This document shows positions 25,104 through 32,592 of a DNA stretch of 40,290 bases, in pieces (position 1 is the first letter of the stretch; each line of letters begins with the position of its first letter). The stretch spans positions 1 through 40,290 of the forward strand of contig CAJOKX010000005.1 in NCBI GenBank assembly GCA_905235415.1, in the 5' to 3' direction. The notes beneath the pieces were generated by a model, which was given only the letters and a program-made list of their open reading frames with translations, was not told the DNA's origin and ran no database searches. The stretch comes from an uncultured Lachnospiraceae bacterium. Its GTDB lineage: Bacteria; Bacillota; Clostridia; Lachnospirales; Lachnospiraceae. A program made the position numbers and the translations under genes.

Positions 25104-25125
25104 CCGGAACCTTCCGGTCTTTTTT
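25104..25125 (+). terminator. Second plus-strand terminator before the regulator gene
   Basis: CCGGAA-CC-TTCCGG followed by TCTTTTTT. It touches the end of the minus-strand regulator gene and would stop antisense read-through from GH38. Confidence 0.6.
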
Positions 25126-26278
25126 ACGGCTCTCTCCGTACAAGTCTGTACGGAACCAGTATCTTTCCGGCGCTCTCCTGCGCGCGGATCCGGTGAACCG
25201 CTTCCCGCACCGCACTCACGCCCATCTGGAACTGATCCTGTTCCACATGTGTAATCCAGGCCGGGAAGATATCCTCCATTCCGATCCAGTCAAAACAGAC
25301 CACTTCCCTGTCCTTGATCTCCATCTGTCTCAGGAGTTTCCACATCAGCATGCACGGCCGGAAACTGACCGCAACGTAGGCACTGATATCCGGATTCTCC
25401 CGGATATACGCCTTCATCCGTTCCACAACTTCCTGCTCTTTGACCCGCTCTTCCTCCTCTGAAGGAAGGAACTGATCAATTCCCGTAAACCACTGGCTCT
25501 CATCCGTCTGCAGAAGGTGCTTCCCCATCGTGTCACGATAGCCGTAGAAACGTTCCTTCACAGTAGACGTCTGCAGAAGTGAATGGGACAGAAAACCGAT
25601 CTTCCGGTGTCCCTTTTCGATCAGATACTCTGTCAGTTCACAGGCAGCCGTGTAATTGTCCGTTGTTATGGTCGGAACAGGAAGTCCCTTCAGCGCACGG
25701 TCGATCAATACCAGTGGGTACTTTTCGACACAGAGCTTCAGGATGTCCTCATTGTAGGTTTCATCCTGCGCGCACATGAGAATGATCGCATCCGCGCCCC
25801 TCCTGCGCACCTCCAGGATCGCCTTCGTCTCCTCTTCCACCGATCCGTATGTGATATGCAGCAGCATATCAGCATTCCGTCTGCGGCACTCATATTCGAT
25901 CCCCTGTACCAGCTCGCAGCCAAAGGAGGGATCGAAAAAATCCAGGATCACGCCGATCAGCTTCCGATGATCATTCTGCTCTGTCTCCTGCGTGTCCTCC
26001 CCGGACTCCTGATCCTCTGCATCCATTGCGGCGGATCCCGAAAGTCCGGCATTCTGTTTCGGAGAATTCAGTACAAACGAACCTTTGCCGGGCTTCCGCA
26101 GAATGATCCCTCGGTCCGCAAGCATCTCCAATGCCTTTTTACTTGTGATTCTGCTCACAGAATACATATCCGCCAGCTCTTTTTCCGACGGGAGCCGGGA
26201 GCCGGACGGATATGTTCCATCAGAAATACCGCGGATTAGATCATCATAGATCTGACGATACATGGGTCGTCCTGTCAT
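25124..26278 (-). CDS. GntR-type winged helix / LacI-type sugar-binding regulator
   Basis: 384 aa. Residues 1-70 are a GntR winged helix: YRQIYDDLIRGISDGTYPSGSRLPSEKELADMYSVSRITSKKALEMLADRGI. Residues ~110-384 are a LacI-type periplasmic-binding-like effector domain (IGVILDFFDPSFGCELVQGIEYE, RGADAIILMCAQ, DNYTAACELTEYLIEKGHRKIGFL). This matches the AraR-like class, which usually represses sugar genes until a sugar binds. The ATG at 26278 has GAGAGGA upstream. It is the last gene of the transporter operon, 34 nt after the second ATPase, so it may regulate its own operon through the palindrome at 32303-32326. Confidence 0.92.
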   Translation of the reverse strand: MTGRPMYRQIYDDLIRGISDGTYPSGSRLPSEKELADMYSVSRITSKKALEMLADRGIILRKPGKGSFVLNSPKQNAGLSGSAAMDAEDQESGEDTQETEQNDHRKLIGVILDFFDPSFGCELVQGIEYECRRRNADMLLHITYGSVEEETKAILEVRRRGADAIILMCAQDETYNEDILKLCVEKYPLVLIDRALKGLPVPTITTDNYTAACELTEYLIEKGHRKIGFLSHSLLQTSTVKERFYGYRDTMGKHLLQTDESQWFTGIDQFLPSEEEERVKEQEVVERMKAYIRENPDISAYVAVSFRPCMLMWKLLRQMEIKDREVVCFDWIGMEDIFPAWITHVEQDQFQMGVSAVREAVHRIRAQESAGKILVPYRLVRREP

Positions 26279-26312
26279 GAGTGAATCCTCTCAATCGGTA
26301 TTTGTCTACTGC

Positions 26313-27293
26313 TTATTGTGCCTCCGTCACCAGCGGGTGGCAGCACAGCACTCTGCGCTCTTCTCCAAACTCAATCATATCCGGACGCTTCTGCCGGCAC
26401 TCATCGGTTGCGTAAGGACACCGCGGCGCAAACTTACAATAGGTAATCGAATACTCTTTGTCTTCCATGTCAGGCATGACCATGGACTCATCCCATTTCT
26501 CACCCACACGCGGAACCGCGTTCATCAGCAGTTCGGTGTACGGATGCGCGGGCGTATCCATAATATCTTTTGCCGGTCCGTATTCGATCAGGCCGCCTCT
26601 GTAAAGCGTGACAATGTAATCGGATACGTAATATGCAGTCGACAGATCATGCGTGATGTAGATGAACGAAACCTGATATTTTTCTTTCAGATCCTTAAAC
26701 AGGTTTACGATATTCATCTTCATGGATGCGTCGATTGCCGCAACCGGTTCGTCTGCAATAATCAGCTTCGGGCGGGTCAGCAGCGCACGCGCAATGGAGA
26801 CACGCTGCAGTTCTCCGCCGGAGAACTGGGTCGGATATTTGCCCTGGACAACCTCCAGAGACATACCGACATTATGCAATGTCTCATCAATCAGTTTCTC
26901 GGCTTCGGCACGATCCTTGCAGATTCCCAGACGAAGCGCGGTGTTGAACAGATAAGTGTCAACCGTCTTTCTCATGGAAAACGTTTCAAACGGATTCTGG
27001 AAGATCGGCTGGACATCCAGCTTGAACTGTTTGGGATCATATCCCTTCTTGTCCGCATAGTTATATCCGTTCAGCGTAATGGTGCCCGCGTCAGGTGTAT
27101 GCAGACGCAGAATCATCTTGCAGAGCGTTGATTTTCCGCATCCGGACTCACCGACGATCGAGACAATAACCGGCTTGTCGCTGTCAATAGAAAATGAAAC
27201 ATCATCGACCGCAACGAGCTTCTTACCCATCAGCATACCGCCGATACGGAAGATCTTACTGACATTCTTGACTTCCAATAATTTTTCACTCAT
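26313..27293 (-). CDS. Opp/Dpp-family ABC transporter ATP-binding protein, OppF type
   Basis: 326 aa ATPase that powers import with its partner. Walker A is GESGCGKST near 48-56, the signature is FSGGELQRVS, and Walker B is LIIADEPVAAID. The C-terminal oligopeptide-transporter extension has CKFAPRCPYATDECRQKRPDM. The start is 1 nt after the OppD stop, with GGAGGTGAG inside the upstream gene, so translation is coupled. It is annotated as peptide transport by family, but the surrounding glycosidases suggest an oligosaccharide. Confidence 0.93.
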   Translation of the reverse strand: MSEKLLEVKNVSKIFRIGGMLMGKKLVAVDDVSFSIDSDKPVIVSIVGESGCGKSTLCKMILRLHTPDAGTITLNGYNYADKKGYDPKQFKLDVQPIFQNPFETFSMRKTVDTYLFNTALRLGICKDRAEAEKLIDETLHNVGMSLEVVQGKYPTQFSGGELQRVSIARALLTRPKLIIADEPVAAIDASMKMNIVNLFKDLKEKYQVSFIYITHDLSTAYYVSDYIVTLYRGGLIEYGPAKDIMDTPAHPYTELLMNAVPRVGEKWDESMVMPDMEDKEYSITYCKFAPRCPYATDECRQKRPDMIEFGEERRVLCCHPLVTEAQ

Positions 27294-27294
27294 G

Positions 27295-28266
27295 TCAGCT
27301 CACCTCCGATTCCAGTATATGGCAGGCAGCATAGCGGCCCGGTTTGATCTCGCGGAATACGGGTACTTCCTGTCTGCAGCGATCCGTTGCATGCGGACAA
27401 CGCGCAGCAAAGCGGCATCCTGCAGGCGGATTCTTCAGACTTGGCGGACGACCCGGAATACCCTCTTTCTGGCTCTTGTCACCGACTCTGGGAAGAGCGC
27501 CGATCAGCATCTTTGTATAGGGATGGATCGGATCTTCGAAAATATCAGTGGTTTTGCCGAGCTCAATGAGGCTTCCGGAATACATGATTCCCATGCGGTC
27601 CGTAATCTGATAATGAACGCCCATGTCGTGGCTGACAATTACAAGGGTATTCTTGAACTGCCTCTGCAGACGCGTCAGCATCATCAGGATGCCTCGCTGA
27701 ACCACAACGTCCAGAGCGGTCGTCGGTTCATCTGCCAGAACGACATTGGGAGACATAAAGGTCGCAAGAGCGATGATCGCACGCTGACGCATACCGCCAG
27801 AGAGCTGGAACGGGAACGCCTCCAGCACATCCGATGACAGTCCCAGTTCCTCCAGGTACTTCGCCACACGCGCAAGCGTCTGTTCTTCCGTCTCATTCTT
27901 CCTGTCTTCCTTTGGAATGGAATCCAGGAACTGCTCTTTCAGTCTGACAATCGGGTTGAGAACGCTCTGCGCAGCCTGCGGAACATAGGAAATATTGTTC
28001 CACCAGCTTTTGCGGATCTCTCCTGATTCATAACTAAACTCTTTCCCGTTCTTGACGCCGGACAGGATCACCTTGCCCTGATCAATCTGCAGCGGGAATT
28101 CAATAATATCATACAGTGTCTTCAGCAATGTGGATTTGCCGCATCCTGATTCACCTGCGATGCCGAAAATCTCGTTATCAAAGATCTCAAAATTGACATC
28201 CTTAACAACATGGACATCGCCGTCAATGGTCTTGTAGGAGGCGGACAAATTATCTATTTTTAACAT
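27295..28266 (-). CDS. Opp/Dpp-family ABC transporter ATP-binding protein, OppD type
   Basis: 323 aa. Walker A is GESGCGKSTLL near 38-48, the signature is LSGGMRQRA, and Walker B is VVLADEPTTALD. The C-terminal extension has GCRFAARCPHATDRCRQEVPVF, typical of OppD/DppD. It forms the ATPase pair with the next gene. Its start is 2 nt after the OppC stop. The ribosome site is GAGAGGT within the end of oppC. Confidence 0.93.
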   Translation of the reverse strand: MLKIDNLSASYKTIDGDVHVVKDVNFEIFDNEIFGIAGESGCGKSTLLKTLYDIIEFPLQIDQGKVILSGVKNGKEFSYESGEIRKSWWNNISYVPQAAQSVLNPIVRLKEQFLDSIPKEDRKNETEEQTLARVAKYLEELGLSSDVLEAFPFQLSGGMRQRAIIALATFMSPNVVLADEPTTALDVVVQRGILMMLTRLQRQFKNTLVIVSHDMGVHYQITDRMGIMYSGSLIELGKTTDIFEDPIHPYTKMLIGALPRVGDKSQKEGIPGRPPSLKNPPAGCRFAARCPHATDRCRQEVPVFREIKPGRYAACHILESEVS

Positions 28267-28268
28267 AA

Positions 28269-29105
28269 TTATCTACCTCTCTTTGTGGACATATAATCAT
28301 TGTAACCGGTGATCAGCATGAACAGTCCGATAAACAGCACGACCGTGGAGAGAATCGGCGGAAGAATCCAGTTCCAGCGCCCCATCATGATCGCGTTGTA
28401 GTTTCTTGCCCACTGAATCATGTTTCCGAGGGATACCAGGTTTCCGGGAGAAAGACCCAGAACTGCCAGGCTCGACTCAGAAGCGATTGCGTTCAGTGTT
28501 GCATTCATGAAGTTGGACAGCGACCACGTCAGCGCAAACGGAAGGATCTCTGTCACAACGGTCTGTATGGTGCCCTCTCCGGAGAACCAGGCCGTGTGAA
28601 TGAAATCTCTTTCCTTCATAGACAGCGCCATCGACCTGATCTGTCTGCTGGGCCATGCCCAGGCAAATGCAGCCAGAACCAGTGCCAGCAGGAAAACGGT
28701 TCCGTTTCCCTTCATCAGCGATGTCATCAGGATCAGCACCGGCAGAGACGGAATGACGACAAAAGTATCTGTCACCAGCATCAGGATGCGGTCCAGAGCA
28801 CCTCCGACGAAACCCGAGGTCAGGCCGACCAATACGCCAACAACTGTTCCGATCAGCGCAACAATGAAACCGATCAGCAGCGAGTTATGAATTGCTTCAA
28901 TCAACAGCCAGAAGATATCCTGTCCCTGAGAGGTCGTTCCAAAGAAGTGCTCCTTAGAAGGCGGCAGGTTTTTGAAACGAATGTTGTTCGGGAACGGATC
29001 CGCATGGGGTATGAAGTAAATTATAAACCCGAGGACCAGGAAGAACAGAGTGATGATCAGTCCTGCTTTCAGACGAAAGCTGGCATTTTTCCAAAACTTT
29101 TTCAT
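28269..29105 (-). CDS. Opp/Dpp-family ABC transporter permease, OppC type
   Basis: 278 aa. An N-terminal membrane segment (LKAGLIITLFFLVLGFIIYFI) is followed by an extracytoplasmic region with HFFGTTSQGQDIFWLLIEAI, a typical OppC opening, and then five more segments. The EAA-type cytoplasmic loop appears as ALSMKERDFIHTAWFSGEGTIQTVVTEILPFA, which contacts the ATPases. AAAGGGGGA precedes the ATG. The gap from OppB is 17 nt. Confidence 0.92.
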   Translation of the reverse strand: MKKFWKNASFRLKAGLIITLFFLVLGFIIYFIPHADPFPNNIRFKNLPPSKEHFFGTTSQGQDIFWLLIEAIHNSLLIGFIVALIGTVVGVLVGLTSGFVGGALDRILMLVTDTFVVIPSLPVLILMTSLMKGNGTVFLLALVLAAFAWAWPSRQIRSMALSMKERDFIHTAWFSGEGTIQTVVTEILPFALTWSLSNFMNATLNAIASESSLAVLGLSPGNLVSLGNMIQWARNYNAIMMGRWNWILPPILSTVVLFIGLFMLITGYNDYMSTKRGR

Positions 29106-29122
29106 TCGCTCATCCCCCTTTC

Positions 29123-30121
29123 TCAGCTGTATCGGATACGCGGATCGATGAACGGATAGATCATGTCAGCGATCAGTGTACATGTCGCGATTGCTACGAT
29201 GGAAATCGTGATACAGCCGAGGATCATATTGTAATCCGACTGCATAATAGCGCCCTGGACCAGGGTGCCGACGCCAGGATATCCAAAAATGATCTCGGTC
29301 ATGATCGAGCCGCTGAACACACCGCCGATGCTCATTGCAAGAGCCGTGATCTGCGTCAGGATGGAATTGCGGAAAACGTAGCTGTATCCGATCCGTCCCT
29401 CAGAAAGTCCGCGGTAGCGGGCATAAAGGACGAACTCTTCCTCTGCCGTCGTCGATGCCAGGGATTTCATGGAGATGATCCACCATCCGGTACCTACCAG
29501 CAGCATTGAAAGAGCCGGAAGGATCGAAGACTTCAGCAAAGTTCCGACAAATACAGCCTTGCTCTGGTTGTATACGATCGTTGCCTGCAGCGGGAACCAT
29601 CCGAGCACATAAGCGAATACGATCTGAAGAATCAGAGCCACGATAAAGTACGGCAGCGGATAAATACAGATCGCAATACCTTCCAGAATCTTGGAAGAGC
29701 GCTTATTTTTACGGAAGCCGGCCAGAAGGCCGATAAAGTTACCAATAATCCAGGCAACTATGGTCGTAAACAACGACAACCCGACAGTGAATGGCAGGTT
29801 CCTCTTTATGATGTCCGTACATGGCGTCGGGTAACTCATAAGAGACGGGCCAAAATCGAAATGAAGCAAGCCCTTCCATAAGAAACTCGTATACTGCTCC
29901 CAGAGGGAACCTTCCAGTCCGAACTGCACTCTCAGCGAAGTTCGCAATGCTTCTTTCGCAACAGGATCCATGGATCCGGAACGTGCCTGCATCTGACCAA
30001 TCATACTTTCGACAGGATCAGACGGGAACATCCTGGGGATAAAGAAGATGAAGGTCACGCCGATCAGGATCGTCAGAGCCCACGTTACAATACGAAGTCC
30101 CAGATATTTCCAAAATTTCAC
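29123..30121 (-). CDS. Opp/Dpp-family ABC transporter permease, OppB type
   Basis: 332 aa from a GTG at 30121. A GTG at 30130 is also in frame, but AGGAG would then touch it, whereas it lies 8 nt before the second GTG. The opening (LGLRIVTWALTILIGVTFIFFIPRMFPSDP) is typical of OppB, and the loop SLASTTAEEEFVLYARYRGLSEGRIGYSYVFRNSILTQ contains the EAA motif. Six membrane segments are seen. It partners OppC. A strong hairpin separates it from the binding-protein gene. Confidence 0.9.
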   Translation of the reverse strand: MKFWKYLGLRIVTWALTILIGVTFIFFIPRMFPSDPVESMIGQMQARSGSMDPVAKEALRTSLRVQFGLEGSLWEQYTSFLWKGLLHFDFGPSLMSYPTPCTDIIKRNLPFTVGLSLFTTIVAWIIGNFIGLLAGFRKNKRSSKILEGIAICIYPLPYFIVALILQIVFAYVLGWFPLQATIVYNQSKAVFVGTLLKSSILPALSMLLVGTGWWIISMKSLASTTAEEEFVLYARYRGLSEGRIGYSYVFRNSILTQITALAMSIGGVFSGSIMTEIIFGYPGVGTLVQGAIMQSDYNMILGCITISIVAIATCTLIADMIYPFIDPRIRYS

Positions 30122-30149
30122 GTTCTTCACTCCTTCTGTTAAGTAAGCT

Positions 30150-30198
30150 TTTAAATAAAAGACGCACCGCCCGGGGGTGCGAGCCCCCGGACGGCGCG
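30150..30198 (-). terminator. Intra-operon hairpin between binding protein and permease genes
   Basis: 15-bp stem at 30163-30177 / 30184-30198, with two G-T pairs, a 6-nt loop, and TCTTTTATTT after it on the minus strand. It probably acts as a partial terminator or a 3'-end stabiliser, giving more binding-protein than permease mRNA. Confidence 0.75.
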
Positions 30199-30257
30199 TA
30201 CAAGGTTTCGCCTTACATCAGTAAGTTCTTGATTATTCCAGATCGAATAAGACGTCC

Positions 30258-32177
30258 TTACTGTACAGGAGTGATATACGGGATGATGTACTTGAAGCAG
30301 CTCCACCACCACCACGGTCCGTTGTAAGGATTCTCCGCACTCGGATAGCCTTCCCAGACAGTGCTGTTGGACGGAACGAACTTAACGCCAGAGTGGAAGC
30401 CGATGAACGGCATATCCTGTACGGCGACCTTCAGGAACTCAAGACCCAGTTCATAGGACTCTTCGCTGTCCGGAGAGACCTTTGCCAGCTCGTGGATGAT
30501 ATCGGTAGCTTCCTGATTGTTCCAGCGGGTACCCTGACCTGCAGCAACCTCGCCAACCGGAACGATCAGATCGCCATCCCAGCCGGAGATCTGTGAATAG
30601 ACGTCCTTGGTAATGAAGCCGGTCGGCCAGATACCGCGGAGTTCATATTCGCCGGTGCTGTTGATGGTATCCCATGTAGCGGAAGACTCAGAGGAGATCT
30701 CGCAGTTGAGACCGAACTTGGTCAGCTGATCATATGCAGCCTGGACGCCGCGGCCTGCCTGTGCCTCTGTATCTGCCAGATAGGTCAGATGAATGACGAA
30801 CGGCTCGCCATCGAAGTACCAGCCATCATCCTTCTTCTCAAGACCAGCCTTGATGAGGAGCTTCTCAGCTGCTTCCGGATTGTACTTCCAGCAGCCAACA
30901 CCGAACATGTCGATCAGCTCTTCCTCGGTACCTTCGATACCAAGTTCCTCAGCCATACGGGTCGCATAATCCGGATCCCAGACTGTGGTGGTCGTTCCAT
31001 CGCCAAGATCCAGTTCGAATTCGTTCAGCCAGTCAAGGAGCGGCTTGTAGTACAGTTCCTGACCTGCGCTGGTAGCGGTGATGATCGGAAGTACGGAAGC
31101 ACGTCCTACACCATCAAAGATGCTCAGAGAAATCTCATCAAAGTCCATAGCAAGTGCGATTGCCCAACGGAAATCTGCGCTGTCGTACGGAGCGCCGTTG
31201 CCGATACCGAAGCCGATACCCTTGGAGCACGGGTCATCAGATGTAGCATACGGGAAGTCGCTGTACCAGCAGGCAATCTTGTCGTTCTGGCTGACCATGT
31301 AGTCAAGGATCTCCGGCGTAACTTCGCAGAGAAGGTCGACTTCGTTGCTGATCATAGCCATCTGACGGGTGGTGTCATCACCGAGTACACGGCACCATAC
31401 ATACTTTGCAGGAGCGTTCTCTTCGGTGAATCCATAGTGATCTGCACCGGCAACGCCCATAGCGGACTCGGTCCAGTCTTCACGCAGCTCATACAGTACC
31501 CACTGTCCGTTCGGATCGTAATCCTTTACGGTGTACGGGCCTGCAGTAACCGGATCAGAATCTTCGAAGGTTGTTACATCGTCAACCTGAGAATAGATGT
31601 GCTCAGGTACGATATAGTAGCTGGAACCCCAGATCGTAACGCCCATGCGGAGCGCAAGACGCGGGAACGGCTCAGCCATATGGAAGACAACCGTGTAGTC
31701 ATCAACCTTCTCGATGGAATCCAGAACGGTGTTCAGATAAGCGGACTCGCCGATTGCCGGAGTATCTTTGATCATATTGAACGTAAATACAACGTCATCT
31801 GCGTTAATGTCTTCGCCATCAGACCACTTCATGCCTTCACGGATCTTTACGGTGAACTCTGTGAAGTCATCGTTCGGTTCCGGCATATCTGCCGCAACTT
31901 CGCCAAACTGCTCGCCGAGAGCGGTGTCGATCTCCCACATATGAGCGGTGATCAGCTGATGGATACCGAATCCGAGCTGAACGCCCATCATGTACGGGTT
32001 GAAGATACCCGGAAGATCAGTAGGTGTCTGCGTCTCCATGATCAGAGTCTCAGCACGGGGTGTTCCGACATCGGTCATCTCTCCCCCGTCGCTCGCGATT
32101 GCGACTGCGCTCATGGAAAGCGTGGTGGCTGCTGCAAGGGCAACGGCCAGAATCTTCTTGCCAAGCTTGTTCTTCAT
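30258..32177 (-). CDS. Extracellular solute-binding protein family 5
   Basis: 639 aa binding protein for the Opp-type importer. It has the SBP_bac_5 pattern: FTVKIREGMKWSDGEDINADDVVFTFNMI, TAGPYTVKDYDPNGQWVLYELREDW, FRWAIALAMDFDEIS, and a Trp-rich end (WWWWSCFKYII). The signal (residues 1-28) ends in AIA before SDGG, a type I site, and there is no lipobox cysteine, so the anchor is unclear. Family 5 proteins bind peptides, nickel or oligosaccharides. The glycosidase context favours an oligosaccharide here, which is inference. AAGGAGGG lies before the ATG. It is the first gene of the operon. Confidence 0.92.
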   Translation of the reverse strand: MKNKLGKKILAVALAAATTLSMSAVAIASDGGEMTDVGTPRAETLIMETQTPTDLPGIFNPYMMGVQLGFGIHQLITAHMWEIDTALGEQFGEVAADMPEPNDDFTEFTVKIREGMKWSDGEDINADDVVFTFNMIKDTPAIGESAYLNTVLDSIEKVDDYTVVFHMAEPFPRLALRMGVTIWGSSYYIVPEHIYSQVDDVTTFEDSDPVTAGPYTVKDYDPNGQWVLYELREDWTESAMGVAGADHYGFTEENAPAKYVWCRVLGDDTTRQMAMISNEVDLLCEVTPEILDYMVSQNDKIACWYSDFPYATSDDPCSKGIGFGIGNGAPYDSADFRWAIALAMDFDEISLSIFDGVGRASVLPIITATSAGQELYYKPLLDWLNEFELDLGDGTTTTVWDPDYATRMAEELGIEGTEEELIDMFGVGCWKYNPEAAEKLLIKAGLEKKDDGWYFDGEPFVIHLTYLADTEAQAGRGVQAAYDQLTKFGLNCEISSESSATWDTINSTGEYELRGIWPTGFITKDVYSQISGWDGDLIVPVGEVAAGQGTRWNNQEATDIIHELAKVSPDSEESYELGLEFLKVAVQDMPFIGFHSGVKFVPSNSTVWEGYPSAENPYNGPWWWWSCFKYIIPYITPVQ

Positions 32178-32302
32178 ATAAACCCTCCTTAACTGAAGCT
32201 ACAAAAGTGACAACAACTACAGGTTACAAAAAAACTTTGTCCCGCAGAACGACGGCCGGGGTGCCGGTTCCAGTCCCCTGACGCCTGACGTTCCTCCAGA
32301 AA

Positions 32303-32326
32303 TATATAGTTAAAAGTAACTATATA
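32303..32326. promoter_or_regulatory. Perfect palindrome, probable operator of the transporter operon
   Basis: TATATAGTTA-N4-TAACTATATA. It starts about 10 bp downstream of the -10 box of the transporter operon, covering roughly +3 to +26, where a bound repressor would block transcription. The GntR/LacI-type regulator at the end of the operon is the natural candidate to bind it. Confidence 0.65.
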
Positions 32327-32335
32327 AGCATTCAT

Positions 32336-32364
32336 ATATTAGCATATCAATTATGTGCAGTCAA
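32336..32364 (-). promoter_or_regulatory. Promoter of the transporter operon
   Basis: On the minus strand TTGACT, 17 bp, then TAATAT. Start of transcription is expected near 32329. Confidence 0.8.
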
Positions 32365-32515
32365 CACAATGAATCCCCGAATGCAGTCCCTGTTGTTTGA
32401 TGACTTTATACATAAGTGAACAAGATTTTCTTCTTTCCTCTTCGACATTCAGACGAAGAGGCTGCGTTCCGCCAAAGGCGGGACCTTCCTCAGCCAGAGA
32501 GACTCTACGACTGTG

Positions 32516-32544
32516 TTGACTGCCCCTTCCGGCCATGTTAGCAT
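32516..32544 (+). promoter_or_regulatory. Promoter of the putative hydrolase gene
   Basis: TTGACT, 17 bp, then TAGCAT. Transcription should start near 32551, with the ATG at 32593. Confidence 0.7.
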
Positions 32545-32550
32545 GTCCTC

Positions 32551-32571
32551 ATACAAGCTGTTTTATACAAG
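32551..32571 (+). promoter_or_regulatory. Direct repeat of ATACAAG at the hydrolase transcription start
   Basis: Two copies of ATACAAG with start-to-start spacing of 14 bp, at about +1 to +21. They may be half-sites for a regulator. They differ from the palindrome at 32303. Confidence 0.4.
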
Positions 32572-32592
32572 TCACACTCGGAGGATACGGAC

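Larger units (their letters stand above)
32178..32592. other. Divergent regulatory region between transporter operon and hydrolase genes
   Basis: 415 bp without a gene. It contains two well-formed divergent promoters, a perfect 24-bp palindrome, a direct repeat of ATACAAG, and two hairpins of unknown role (32437-32461, stem CCTCTTCG / CGAAGAGG; 32465-32483, stem GTTCCGCC / GGCGGGAC with one G-T pair). The operon leader is about 150 nt. Confidence 0.75.

Noticed and set aside
25040..25123. Coding-like frame continuing past the regulator stop on the minus strand
   Set aside because: A different frame gives a plausible peptide (KKTGRFRLRIEEALSDL...), but it would need a frameshift at the stop, the regulator already has the expected length, and the segment forms the plus-strand terminator.
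32178..32592. Catabolite repression (cre) site in the divergent promoter region
   Set aside because: No match to the TGWAANCGNTNNCA consensus was found by eye.
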